Shown: one piece after another, positions 7,533 through 15,829 of the stretch
How the letters are laid out: the number at the start of each line of letters is the position of its first letter
Numbering within the stretch: the stretch's first letter is position 1
Source: an uncultured Acidobacteriota bacterium
GTDB lineage: Bacteria; Acidobacteriota; Terriglobia; Bryobacterales; Bryobacteraceae
Direction: 5' to 3'
DNA length: 46,094 nucleotides
NCBI GenBank assembly: GCA_902825945.1
Contig: CADECY010000076.1
Span: 1 to 46,094 of the forward strand
Made by a program: the position numbers and the translations under genes
Notes under the pieces: generated by a model
Database searches by the model: none
What the model saw: the letters and a program-made list of their open reading frames with translations, nothing else
Told to the model about the DNA's origin: nothing

Positions 7533-8669
7533 ATGAAGATTCGCGACATTCGTGCATTCGGCCTTCGCGGGCGAACCCCGGAAGGCGGCTGGTCGAACGA
7601 ACTCCGGCCCGATGACTGTGTCCACACGCTGATCGCGGTGCTGACCGATGAAGGCGCCATCGGCTGGGGCAGCGTCTTCACGAGCGACGAACTGGTGAAC
7701 GCGTCGCTCTCGGTGTTGAAGCCGCTGTGCATCGGCGAGAACGCGATCGAGCCCCAGCGTGTGAGCGAGAAGCTCCATCAGAATACGTTCTGGCTGGGGC
7801 GCGGTGGATCGATCACACACACGATCAGCGGAATCGACATCGCGCTGTGGGATTTGCTCGGCAAGGCGACCGGACAGCCGGTGGGCCGCCTGCTTGGCGG
7901 ACGTTATCGCGAGCGTGTGCGCCCCTATGCATCGCTGCTGATGCGCGAGCCCGAGCGGATGGCGGATGAGCTGTTGCCCGTGAAGGCGCAGGGATTCCGG
8001 GCGTTCAAGATCGGCTGGGGTCCGTTCGGACGGCGCGACACGCAGACCGACGAAGCGATCGTGCGCGCGGCGCGCGCGGCGATCGGGCCGGAGTGCCAGT
8101 TGATGGTCGACGCGGGCGGCAGCGACGCCTATTGGCCGCAAGGCTACAAATGGGCACTGCGAACCGCCGGCATGCTGTGCGAATACGGCGTCGATTGGTT
8201 CGAGGAAGCGCTGAATCCGGATGCGCTCGCGGACTTCGTAGCGCTCCGCCGCGCGGCCAAGGTCCCGATCACCGGCGGCGAAGTGCTCACGCGCCGCCAG
8301 GCGTTTCAACCGTGGCTCGAAGCGGGTGCGTTCGATATCGTGCAGCCCGACGTCACCAAGTGCGGCGGCATCACCGAGGAAGCGAAGATCGCGCAGATGG
8401 CGCATGACCATGGTGTCCGCTTCATTCCGCATGGATGGAACACCGCCGTCGGTCTCGCGGCCGATCTACAACTTGCTTCCGCGTTCTCCGACACCAATCT
8501 CGTCGAATACCTGACCGGGTCGCCCTTCATCGACGAGATCACGGTGGCCGGCTGGAACCTTGACGCCGACGGGATGCTCGCGATTCCGTCCACTCCCGGA
8601 CTCGGCATCGATATCAGGCTCGACTCGCTTGCGGAGTTCTCACGCGCCGATGTTTCGGTTCTGAAGTAG
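7533..8669 (+). CDS. Mandelate racemase/muconate lactonizing (enolase superfamily) enzyme
   Basis: 378 aa, full length for the family, with no signal peptide. The N-terminal capping domain (residues 1-130, KIRDIRAFGLRG start) is followed by the barrel: a KIGWG lysine motif at about 162, VDAGG metal-ligand Asp near 190, WFEEAL Glu near 222, GGEV Glu near 249 and HGWN general-base His near 298. These acid-sugar dehydratases and racemases abstract a proton next to a carboxylate with Mg2+. The exact substrate cannot be read, but an acid sugar is likely given the neighbouring sulfatase, sialidase-like and mannonate dehydratase-like genes. GATAAT lies seven nt before the ATG with no Shine-Dalgarno sequence. 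The 3' end overlaps the convergent sulfatase gene by 30 bp. Confidence 0.85.
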   Translation: MKIRDIRAFGLRGRTPEGGWSNELRPDDCVHTLIAVLTDEGAIGWGSVFTSDELVNASLSVLKPLCIGENAIEPQRVSEKLHQNTFWLGRGGSITHTISGIDIALWDLLGKATGQPVGRLLGGRYRERVRPYASLLMREPERMADELLPVKAQGFRAFKIGWGPFGRRDTQTDEAIVRAARAAIGPECQLMVDAGGSDAYWPQGYKWALRTAGMLCEYGVDWFEEALNPDALADFVALRRAAKVPITGGEVLTRRQAFQPWLEAGAFDIVQPDVTKCGGITEEAKIAQMAHDHGVRFIPHGWNTAVGLAADLQLASAFSDTNLVEYLTGSPFIDEITVAGWNLDADGMLAIPSTPGLGIDIRLDSLAEFSRADVSVLK

Positions 8670-10052
8670 CCGCGGCGTAGGATTCTCCACCCGGCCCGCC
8701 GGACGCTCACCGCGCCCGCGCCGGTCCACATCTCCCAACTCCTGGCGCGCTTTCTCCGCGAGCGCTGTCAACCGCCGGACCACATCCGGATTCGCCGCGC
8801 CCACATCGCGGCTTTCCGCGAGATCGGTATCGAGGTCGTGGAGGCGCATCTCGCCGCGCTCCGTGGCGCCGCGCAGAGTCATCCAACGCTTGTCGAGCGG
8901 AAGCACGAGCTTCCACTTTCCCGCGCGAACCGCTTGCAGTTGCGGCCCGTAGTAGTAGTAGAAAGCCTCGTGCGGCGAGCGTTTCGTGCGGCCAGCGAGC
9001 AGCGGACCCAGATCCTTCCCGTCGATCGGCCGCGAAGGCAGTTTCGCTCCCGCGAGCTTCGCCGCCGTCGGAAGCCAGTCCATCAGCGTGCCGATCGCGT
9101 CGCATGTTTGTCCCGGCGCGATGTGTCCGGGCCAACGTGCGATGCATGGAATTCGTTGTCCGCCTTCGGCTGTCGTGTAGCCCCATCCCGATAACGGAAG
9201 GTTCGAACCGATCTTGCCATTGTGTCGCGGCGCCCCGTTGTCGGAAGTCCAGATCACGAGTGTGTTGCCGTCGATGCCGAGTTCCTGGAGCGTGTTCATG
9301 ATCCGGCCGGTGGACCAGTCCATCTCTTCGATCGCATCGCCCCACGCTCCGTGTGCCGACTTGCCGCGAAACTCGGGGCTCGCGAATGGCGCGGCCGTGC
9401 TGCCGGGCATTGCGTGCGGAAGGTAGAGAAAAAAGGGCCGCTCGCGATTGTGCCGGATCATCTCGATTGCCTTCTCCGTGTAGCGGCGCGTCAGCAGATC
9501 GCGATCCACCGGAGCTTCGATGACGGTCTCGTTCTCCATCAACGGAAGCGGCGGCCAACCCGGCTGCTTGCCGCCCGTCATGTCGTCACTGTAAGGAATG
9601 CCGAAGTAGGAATCGAACCCTTGGCGCGTGGGCAGGAACGCCGGCTGGTCGCCGAGGTGCCACTTGCCGATGATGGAGGTCGCGTATCCGCGGCTCTTCA
9701 ACACTTCGGCGATTGTCGTTTCGTCTGGATGGAGTCCGTTGCGCGACACAGGCCGGATCACCATGCCGTCCGGATCGGTGAGATGCAGACCCACCCGGCA
9801 CGGATAGCAGCCCGTCAAGATCGACGCGCGCGACGGCGTGCAGACGCCGCTCGACGCATAGAAGCTCGTGAAGCGAATGCCGTCCTTCGCCATCCGGTCG
9901 ACATGCGGCGTGCGAATCCGAGTGTTGCCATAGCAACCGAGATCGCCGTAGCCGAGATTGTCGGCAAGAATCAGAATGATGTTGGGTGGCCGTTCAGAAG
10001 CGGCGCCCAGCGAGGCGGCGGACGCGCTGAGGAATCCCCGGCGAGTGATCAT
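8640..10052 (-). CDS. Exported sulfatase (formylglycine type)
   Basis: 470 aa. Twin-arginine signal TRRGFLSASAASLGAA at the N-terminus. The sulfatase fold starts NIILILADNLGYGDLG with metal-binding Asp/Asn. The catalytic signature CTPSR is at residues 71-75; its Cys must be converted to formylglycine. Further family motifs are GKWHLG and TSDNGAP. No formylglycine-generating enzyme or anaerobic maturase of the expected type is in this window. The role is sulfate-ester cleavage on polysaccharides or other exported substrates. The start is followed upstream by GATAAG eight nt away and no Shine-Dalgarno sequence. It lies 23 nt downstream of the VOC gene on the same strand, so co-transcription is also possible. 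Confidence 0.92.
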   Translation of the reverse strand: MITRRGFLSASAASLGAASERPPNIILILADNLGYGDLGCYGNTRIRTPHVDRMAKDGIRFTSFYASSGVCTPSRASILTGCYPCRVGLHLTDPDGMVIRPVSRNGLHPDETTIAEVLKSRGYATSIIGKWHLGDQPAFLPTRQGFDSYFGIPYSDDMTGGKQPGWPPLPLMENETVIEAPVDRDLLTRRYTEKAIEMIRHNRERPFFLYLPHAMPGSTAAPFASPEFRGKSAHGAWGDAIEEMDWSTGRIMNTLQELGIDGNTLVIWTSDNGAPRHNGKIGSNLPLSGWGYTTAEGGQRIPCIARWPGHIAPGQTCDAIGTLMDWLPTAAKLAGAKLPSRPIDGKDLGPLLAGRTKRSPHEAFYYYYGPQLQAVRAGKWKLVLPLDKRWMTLRGATERGEMRLHDLDTDLAESRDVGAANPDVVRRLTALAEKARQELGDVDRRGRGERPAGRVENPTPRLLQNRNIGA

Positions 10053-10075
10053 GGGCTCAGCTTATCGCGACCGCG

Positions 10076-10996
10076 CTATCGTGGCGGCGGCGCGGTGGAG
10101 GAAGGCGTAGGCTTACGGTCCACCGTGTACGGCTCCATCAACTCGACGCGCGTCCCATCCGGATCGAAGAGATTCATCTGCCGCTTGCGATTCACGCCCG
10201 TGCGGATCTCGAGCGGCCGCGTGTATCGCGCCCGCGCCGGACTCGCTTCCAGCCGCGCCTTCGCTTGATCCAGATCGGGAACGAACAGACAAATGTGGTG
10301 CTGCGTTCCGCGCTTGTCCGCCGCGGGCAGCGTGTCGTACAGCATGAACTCGATGTAGTCATCGCCCTCGGGCACCTTCATGTTGACCCAATTGAGCGCC
10401 TTCCCGTCGCGGCTGCCACGCCAAGTCTCCTGGAATCCCAGCAGATCCCGATAGAACTTCATCGCCGGTTCGAGCGAGCCCACGAGAATCCCGAAGTGCG
10501 CCATGCGATCGGAGATCCGCTCCGCACCCGCGAACTTGCCCTTCGCCCGCAGCGTCTCGCTTCCGGGCAAATACTGGACGAACTCGACGGTGTGTCCATC
10601 GGGGTCCTTCACGTTGAAGCTCATGTTGCGGATCCGGTTCTTCGCCAGCTTCTCCGGAACCTTCACGCCCTTCGACGCCAGGTAGAGGCGCATGCCTTCG
10701 ATGTTGCTGGTTTCGACCGAGACGTGATTCAAACGGTCCGAACCGGCTTCCTTCTCGGGGAACACCTCGATGTACTGACGTTCGTTGATCTTCAGGAAGG
10801 TCAGCGAGAGTTTGCCCGAAGCCTCCTTCAGATCGAAGGGTTCGCCGTAGCCGAGCCAGTCCTTGTAGAACGCGCGCGTCTTGTCGACATCGGCGGAGAA
10901 GATCGCCACATGCGCAGCACCCGTGATGGGCGGACGCTTTGCGACTTGGGCATGCAGAGACAGCGCAATGACGAGCAGACCAGGCAGGATTCGCAT
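10076..10996 (-). CDS. Exported protein with two VOC (glyoxalase-like) domains
   Basis: 306 aa with a signal peptide (residues 1-16, ends SLHAQ). It has two vicinal-oxygen-chelate modules: residues 27-135 (HVAIFSADVDKTRAFYKDWLG ... VKDPDGHTVEFVQ) and 165-290 (AHFGILVGSLEPAMKFYRDLLG ... NLFDPDGTRVELME). His and Glu residues at the expected metal positions of both modules are present. Families with this arrangement include extradiol dioxygenases, glyoxalases and resistance proteins; the activity here cannot be assigned. Export of such a protein is unusual outside Acidobacteria and Planctomycetes. GACAAT lies seven nt before the ATG, and no Shine-Dalgarno sequence is seen. Confidence 0.82.
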   Translation of the reverse strand: MRILPGLLVIALSLHAQVAKRPPITGAAHVAIFSADVDKTRAFYKDWLGYGEPFDLKEASGKLSLTFLKINERQYIEVFPEKEAGSDRLNHVSVETSNIEGMRLYLASKGVKVPEKLAKNRIRNMSFNVKDPDGHTVEFVQYLPGSETLRAKGKFAGAERISDRMAHFGILVGSLEPAMKFYRDLLGFQETWRGSRDGKALNWVNMKVPEGDDYIEFMLYDTLPAADKRGTQHHICLFVPDLDQAKARLEASPARARYTRPLEIRTGVNRKRQMNLFDPDGTRVELMEPYTVDRKPTPSSTAPPPR

Positions 10997-11732
10997 CGCG
11001 CCTATTGTCGCGCGATGACAGTGTTCGCGGTTCCGTCAGTTCGATCCTGCCGCCCATGACGGAGCTTCCCGCGACAGCGCACCAACCGGGCAAGATGGTC
11101 CACTCGAGGTCCCTTCGCGCCAGCTCCAGGTCAACACCTGCGATGCAAACAGGGCGAGCAATCCGGATCCCGGGCAGATCCGCTGGATCCAACGCTCACG
11201 CGGCAGTTCTGGCGAATCGAGGCCGTACGCGACCAACATGCAGCCGAGTTGAAAGACGGGAATCGCGCCAAGACCACGGCAACCCAAGGGCCGCGACAAG
11301 GGTCATCGCTGTTGTTGGCAAAGATCGAGCTGGGCCACTGAAAAGCGATGGAGTGGCCACGGCAGATAGACGAATTCCCCGGAAGACTCTCCGGAGAATC
11401 TCCTTGATCCGGTCCTCCTTGCGGAAGCTGTTCTTTCGGACGTAGCCGACCTCCAGTACGCGCTTGCGCTCCAAAGGCTCGCGGAACTTCGAGAAATCGA
11501 AACTCTTCACCCGCCGTTCCATCAGGTACCCCGTCATCCCTCGCGTAGTTGAACCGGCAAAATCCCCTGGAGATCACCCGGTCCAAGCAAGACAGCACGT
11601 CGCGATCTCCTTCGCGTACCGTTCGGTCACCAATGCCGTGCCATGCCAACCTAGCCGTCAACCCCTGGATTTTCTCCTCGAAGGTAGGCCGCGGCATAAC
11701 ACTTCGGTGCGCGCCGTAGTAACCTCGACTTG
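10997..11732. other. Long gap with unidentified minus-strand relic
   Basis: No intact gene. On the minus strand three frames carry protein-like text in succession: TFEEKIQGLTARLAW (about 11690), SFDFSKFREPLERKRVLEVG then SFRKEDRIKEILRRVF (about 11500-11390), and FQLGCMLVAYGLDSPELPRE (about 11250-11190). The order and orientation suggest one frameshifted gene that I do not recognise. Confidence 0.35.
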
Positions 11733-12128
11733 ATGAGCTTCGGCGCGATCACCAAACAACTGGCCCAGGAGGCGCTCGGCAGTCAGGTCAAGGAGTTGAT
11801 GGACACCGTGCGTCCGCCCGATGCCGCGCCCCCCGATCCCGATAACGTCGCGGCCGCGATCATGGGTCAAGTCCACGCAATGCAGGCCGCGCTCAAGGAA
11901 GATCAGGAACTGATGGTGCAGTGTTCGGTTGGAACGGCGGCGCTGCGAGTGGTCGAGATCTACGCGCCTACTCCGAAACTGCTCGTGCTCACCGGGCTCG
12001 ATGGCGATCGGGCCGTCGCGCGCATCATCGCCCCGGCTGATTTAGTGCAGTTGATCTGCAAACCCATCGCCGCAAAGCCGGATTCGAAGCCGATGCGAAT
12101 CCGGTTGGTGACGCCGAAACCCAAGTAG
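11733..12128 (+). CDS. Hypothetical protein, probably coupled to sialidase-like gene
   Basis: 131 aa, no signal peptide, mixed alpha/beta composition. It begins MSFGAITKQLAQEALGSQVK (helical), continues with a Pro/Asp-rich linker around residues 30-40, and ends in a basic Lys/Pro tail. No family is recognised. It is likely real because codon usage is typical of the neighbours (third-position GC high) and the stop codon is separated from the next start by one base, suggesting translational coupling. A TTG lies directly before the chosen ATG. Confidence 0.6.
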   Translation: MSFGAITKQLAQEALGSQVKELMDTVRPPDAAPPDPDNVAAAIMGQVHAMQAALKEDQELMVQCSVGTAALRVVEIYAPTPKLLVLTGLDGDRAVARIIAPADLVQLICKPIAAKPDSKPMRIRLVTPKPK

Positions 12129-12129
12129 C

Positions 12130-13416
12130 ATGCGGATTCCAACGGCCGCACTTTCCCTTCTGCCCGTCATCGCGTACGCCGCGGACATCGAGTCCGTGCG
12201 CATCGCGAGCTTCGATGTCTTTTTCGATGCGCAGGCGCAGGGTTTCGCTTCGAGTTCCGGCACCACCGCTCGATGGAACGGAAAGCTGCTCCACGTCTTT
12301 CAGAAAGCCTCCGACGCCGCGGCCGGACTCCGCCCGAGCTTCGCCGAATCGAGCGATGAAGGGCGCCAGTGGAGCGAACCTCGGCCGTGGATGCCCGAAC
12401 TCTTCACCGGAGATCCGCGCGAGTTCCTGGCACTTTCGCCCTTTGGACCCACGCGCAAGGGGACGCTGCTCGCGGTCGGATTCCGCACCCGCCGCGCGAT
12501 ACGAGAGGGGAGCTACAAACAGGATGTCCGCTGGCGGCCGGGCGAAGTACTGATCGGGCGGATGCCGAAGGGTGGATCGAAGTTCGCGCTGAAGGCTCAC
12601 GAGACCGGAACGTTTCTCGGCGAGCAGTTTCCCGCGCCAGGGTTGATCCTGGCCGATGGCAGAATCGTCGCGACGCTTTGGGGCGCGGCGAGGCAAGGGG
12701 AGAACTGGCAGGCCGGTGTGTTGCTCAGTGATGACGATGGCGAGACGTGGCGATATCGCGTCGTGGGTCCGCCGGTCGAAAACAGCTTCCGCGATGACCC
12801 GGAGATGCCGGTGGGATTCAACGAGCAGACGCTGTTCGAGCTCTCCGGCGGGCGCATGGTTTCGCTGCTCCGCGCGCGGGCCAAACTCGGACGCCTCACG
12901 GACAGCCCGCGCGACACCTGGTACTTCCGCTCTGAATCGGCCGATCGCGGAGAGACCTGGTCGAAGCCCGAGCCCACTGATCTCGCGGGAACGGGTGCAC
13001 CATCGGCGGGAATCACGCTGCCCGACGGATCGCTGCTCACGGCCTCGCGAATTCCCTATTCGCGGTCACTCTACAAGCTCAGCGATCCGAATGCGTTCGG
13101 TCTGCACCTCGCCCGCAGCTTCGATCGCGGCAAGACGTGGCGCACGGAACACATTCTCGAGAAGGGGCCCGATGGCAAGCTCTTCGACAATCACTACAAT
13201 GCAATGAACGGGCAGTTCCTGCGCGTGCCGGCGAAGCGCAAAGGGCCGCGTGAGCCGCGGGCCAACAGTGGAGGAACACATAGCGGTCCGGGCGGCGACC
13301 GGCTCCGTTTTGCGCGTGTTCCTCGACAGGAGTGGCTCTATGTTTTCGGCGAATTCCGGCATAAGGAGAACGTCCACCGGACCCTCACCGTCCGGCTCGC
13401 GTTCGGCAAGAGGTGA
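12130..13416 (+). CDS. Sialidase-like BNR-repeat exported protein
   Basis: 428 aa. Signal peptide at residues 1-17 (ends VIAYA). A six-bladed propeller of the sialidase superfamily is indicated by Asp-box (S-x-D-x-G-x-x-W) motifs: SSDEGRQW, SDDDGETW, SADRGETW and SFDRGKTW. It probably acts on extracellular glycans; the true sialidase catalytic triad cannot be confirmed by eye. Residues about 370-399 are encoded by a roughly 88-bp palindromic repeat that occurs twice elsewhere in this window. Flanking residues (GQFLRVP ... QEWLYVFGEF) look like one continuous strand, so the insert appears to be an in-frame addition near the last blade. Confidence 0.8.
   Translation: MRIPTAALSLLPVIAYAADIESVRIASFDVFFDAQAQGFASSSGTTARWNGKLLHVFQKASDAAAGLRPSFAESSDEGRQWSEPRPWMPELFTGDPREFLALSPFGPTRKGTLLAVGFRTRRAIREGSYKQDVRWRPGEVLIGRMPKGGSKFALKAHETGTFLGEQFPAPGLILADGRIVATLWGAARQGENWQAGVLLSDDDGETWRYRVVGPPVENSFRDDPEMPVGFNEQTLFELSGGRMVSLLRARAKLGRLTDSPRDTWYFRSESADRGETWSKPEPTDLAGTGAPSAGITLPDGSLLTASRIPYSRSLYKLSDPNAFGLHLARSFDRGKTWRTEHILEKGPDGKLFDNHYNAMNGQFLRVPAKRKGPREPRANSGGTHSGPGGDRLRFARVPRQEWLYVFGEFRHKENVHRTLTVRLAFGKR
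13237..13324 (+). repeat. Palindromic repeat copy A, in frame in sialidase-like gene
   Basis: It starts AGCGCAAAGGGCCGCG and ends in GTGTTCCTC. It contains a small GC hairpin at the left and a 54-bp unit bounded by the inverted repeat GAGGAACAC (13271-13279) / GTGTTCCTC (13316-13324). Copy B (36545-36633) matches over the whole length with compensating 1-bp indels and a divergent 12-bp centre. The host gene's frame stays open through it. Confidence 0.85.
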
Positions 13417-13420
13417 TCGA

Positions 13421-14524
13421 ATGGAACTGAAGAGGCGGCGATTCGTGCAGGGTGCGGTGGCCGTGGCATCCGCGCCGGCAAGCGTGGCAGTGGCGCAGGT
13501 CCCGCGCAAACGGGCTCTGATGAACGTGGGAACACAACATGTTTCCACCAACGGCCCCAAAGCAGACGCGGCGCTGAAACTGATGAGTGCCATCGGCGTG
13601 AACCACATCTGTGGTTCGGAACCTTCGATGGAACCGGGACCCGAGTGGTCGCTCGAATCGCTTGGCAAGATCCGCGAGCGGGTCGAGTCGTACGGAATCA
13701 AGCTCGACATGTTGCCGCTGCCATTGTCGAGCGTCCAACTCTCGACGTCTCCCTACAGGGCGACACTACTCGGCAAGTCGCCCGAACGCGACCGCGAGAT
13801 CGACTCGTTGAGTGAAATGATTCGCAACACCGGACGCGCCGGGATTCCCGCATTGAAGTACAACTTCACCGTGCTCGGCTGGCTGCGAACCGAATCGACG
13901 AAGGGCCGAGGCGGATCGATGTATTCGACGCTTCAACTCGCGAAGGCGAAGGATGAAGGTCCGATCCCCGGGGTCGGCGTGATGGACGCCGATCGCAAGT
14001 GGGAGTCGATCACGTATTTCCTGAACCGCGTGATTCCGGTGGCCGCCGAGTACAAGGTGAAGATGGCCCTGCATCCGTTCGATGGCCCGATTCCAGCGCC
14101 TCATCGCTGGCGTGGCGTGACCGAAGTTCTCGGGTCGGTCGAAGGCCTGAAGCGATTCATCACGATTCAGGAGAGTCCGTACCACGGGCTGAACCTCTGC
14201 CAGGGCACGGTGTCGGAAATGCTGCGCGAGCCGGGCAAGGAGATCTATGACGTGATCCGCTACTTCGGATCGCGCAAGAAAATCTTCAATGTCCACTTCC
14301 GGAACATCCGCGGTGGGCTCGGGAATTTTCAGGAGACCTACATCGACGAAGGCGATGTCGACATGCTGAGGGCCCTGCGCGTCTACAAGGAAGTGGGATA
14401 CGACGGCATGCTCATGCCCGATCACGTGCCGTCGCTCGACGTGGACTCGGATGGATCGCGCCAGTTCGCCTACACATTGGGCTACATCAAGGCGCTGATT
14501 CGCGCCGTCGATGCCGAGGGGTAG
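13421..14524 (+). CDS. Mannonate dehydratase (UxuA-like) with Tat-like signal
   Basis: 367 aa. The start is placed at ATG 13421, where RRRFVQGAVAVASAPASVAVAQ resembles a twin-arginine signal. The mature part has UxuA hallmarks: NLCQGT near residue 245, HFRNIRGG near 285, DEGDVDM near 305 and PDHVPS near 330. Family members dehydrate D-mannonate to 2-keto-3-deoxygluconate in hexuronate catabolism using a divalent metal. Canonical UxuA is cytoplasmic, so the signal is odd and suggests a diverged extracytoplasmic relative. It follows the sialidase-like gene by 4 bp, implying an operon. Confidence 0.82.
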   Translation: MELKRRRFVQGAVAVASAPASVAVAQVPRKRALMNVGTQHVSTNGPKADAALKLMSAIGVNHICGSEPSMEPGPEWSLESLGKIRERVESYGIKLDMLPLPLSSVQLSTSPYRATLLGKSPERDREIDSLSEMIRNTGRAGIPALKYNFTVLGWLRTESTKGRGGSMYSTLQLAKAKDEGPIPGVGVMDADRKWESITYFLNRVIPVAAEYKVKMALHPFDGPIPAPHRWRGVTEVLGSVEGLKRFITIQESPYHGLNLCQGTVSEMLREPGKEIYDVIRYFGSRKKIFNVHFRNIRGGLGNFQETYIDEGDVDMLRALRVYKEVGYDGMLMPDHVPSLDVDSDGSRQFAYTLGYIKALIRAVDAEG

Positions 14525-14535
14525 CGGCGGAAGCG

Positions 14536-14733
14536 CTACATCAGCCGGATCGAGAACGTCGCGAAGAAGTAGGTCACCAAGCCCGCCAGCGCGGCCAACA
14601 GCCACGCCGCGCCACCCAATGGCCGGCGGCCCGAACGAATCAGCCGCCAACCGAGATAGCCCATACAAGCCGTGATCGCGATTCCGGTGAGGATCACCAC
14701 GTCATCGGCATCGAGCGAGAAACCTCCGTTCAT
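14536..14733 (-). CDS. Small two-helix membrane protein
   Basis: 65 aa with two hydrophobic segments (VVILTGIAITACMGYLGW and AAWLLAALAGLVTYFFATF). The start at 14733 overlaps the stop of the upstream hydrolase gene as ATGA, so translation is probably coupled. No family is recognised and the function is unknown. It ends 12 bp from the convergent mannonate dehydratase-like gene. Confidence 0.6.
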   Translation of the reverse strand: MNGGFSLDADDVVILTGIAITACMGYLGWRLIRSGRRPLGGAAWLLAALAGLVTYFFATFSIRLM

Positions 14734-15800
14734 CGCAGTCCAGCTGCGATCCACTCGTAAGACTGCATCCGGACCGGATCGGGGAAATCATGCGCGCAAT
14801 CCGGATGCTCGATCCGGATCTTCGCCTCGGCCCGGTGCAGCGCGTACACCGGCTTCGCCGCGGCGGCGATGCGGTCCACGCTGTCCCAGTAGAAATTGGC
14901 ATCTTTCAGCGGAGCGTTGACGAAAAACGGCCGGGGCGCGAGACAGGCCACCAGCTCATAGAAATCGAACGGGACCTCGGCCACACGGCCCACGTAGTTG
15001 CCGAGCTCCGGCATGTACCGTTCCTGCACCCAGCCCTTGATGCTGCCCTTGTAGTAGTCGAGAAAGCTGTCGAAGCCGCAACTCGACACGATCACGCGGA
15101 TGCGAGGCTCGAAGCACGCAGTGTAGATCGAATTGTGCCCGCCGAGCGAATGTCCGATGGCCGCGTAGTTCCCCTTGCGAACGTAGCCCAGACTGTCGAG
15201 CAGGTCGAGCGCGCGCACGTTGTCCCAAATCGCCTTCATCGTGCCGCTCTTGTAGCCGAGCCCGCGAATGTCGGGCTGATACTGTGCGAGCTGCGGATAG
15301 CTCGGTGAGATCGTGACGAAGCCGCGCTCGGCGAGTTCGGAGGCGTACTGCCGATTCGGAAGTCCGCCGAGCCCCACGATCACCTTGTGGCCGATCTTGT
15401 TTTCGGTGGGATGCAGACAAAGCACGCCGTTCGCTTTCTTGCCGGCCAGCGCCGCTTTCGGAATGCAGAGATAGGCGGTCGTGCGGGAATCCGGCTCGGC
15501 CGAATAGGTGAGGAACCGCCGGACGTAGCTGCCCATATCGGCCTCCTCGTCGACCTTCACTTCGAGCGGTCCGCGTTTGGATGCTCCCGGCAGCGGACCC
15601 GCGATCTTCACCATCCCGGCAATCGCATCGCTGCGCCGCGCTGCCCATTCCTTGACGCTCCGCGCGATCTTCGTCGAACCATCCGCGGCCTTGTATTCGA
15701 GCAGATTCGTGCGGCTCAACCCGCGAATCGGTGGGATCTCGCCTGGCGCGGCGAAGGCGAGAGAGGTGGATGCGAGGAATGTCCTGCGAGTCACGGTCAT
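14730..15800 (-). CDS. Exported alpha/beta hydrolase (acetyl-esterase/dienelactone-hydrolase like)
   Basis: 356 aa. Twin-arginine-type signal (TRRTFLASTSLAFAAP). The nucleophile elbow GHSLGGHN is at residues 216-222 (Ser218), and the likely catalytic His is in HPDCAHDFP (His337). It resembles the large esterase families active on plant polysaccharide decorations (acetyl-xylan or glucuronoyl esterase-like), but the substrate is not determined. TAGGAT lies six nt before ATG, with no Shine-Dalgarno sequence. It is followed by the coupled small membrane protein gene. Confidence 0.85.
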   Translation of the reverse strand: MTVTRRTFLASTSLAFAAPGEIPPIRGLSRTNLLEYKAADGSTKIARSVKEWAARRSDAIAGMVKIAGPLPGASKRGPLEVKVDEEADMGSYVRRFLTYSAEPDSRTTAYLCIPKAALAGKKANGVLCLHPTENKIGHKVIVGLGGLPNRQYASELAERGFVTISPSYPQLAQYQPDIRGLGYKSGTMKAIWDNVRALDLLDSLGYVRKGNYAAIGHSLGGHNSIYTACFEPRIRVIVSSCGFDSFLDYYKGSIKGWVQERYMPELGNYVGRVAEVPFDFYELVACLAPRPFFVNAPLKDANFYWDSVDRIAAAAKPVYALHRAEAKIRIEHPDCAHDFPDPVRMQSYEWIAAGLR

Positions 15801-15829
15801 GCGATTATCCTATCGCTACCGGACGCGCG

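Noticed and set aside
7002..8432. A 476-aa minus-strand frame opposite the VWFA and enolase-superfamily genes
   Set aside because: It covers two good plus-strand genes in antisense and has no recognisable motif; long antisense frames are expected at this GC content.
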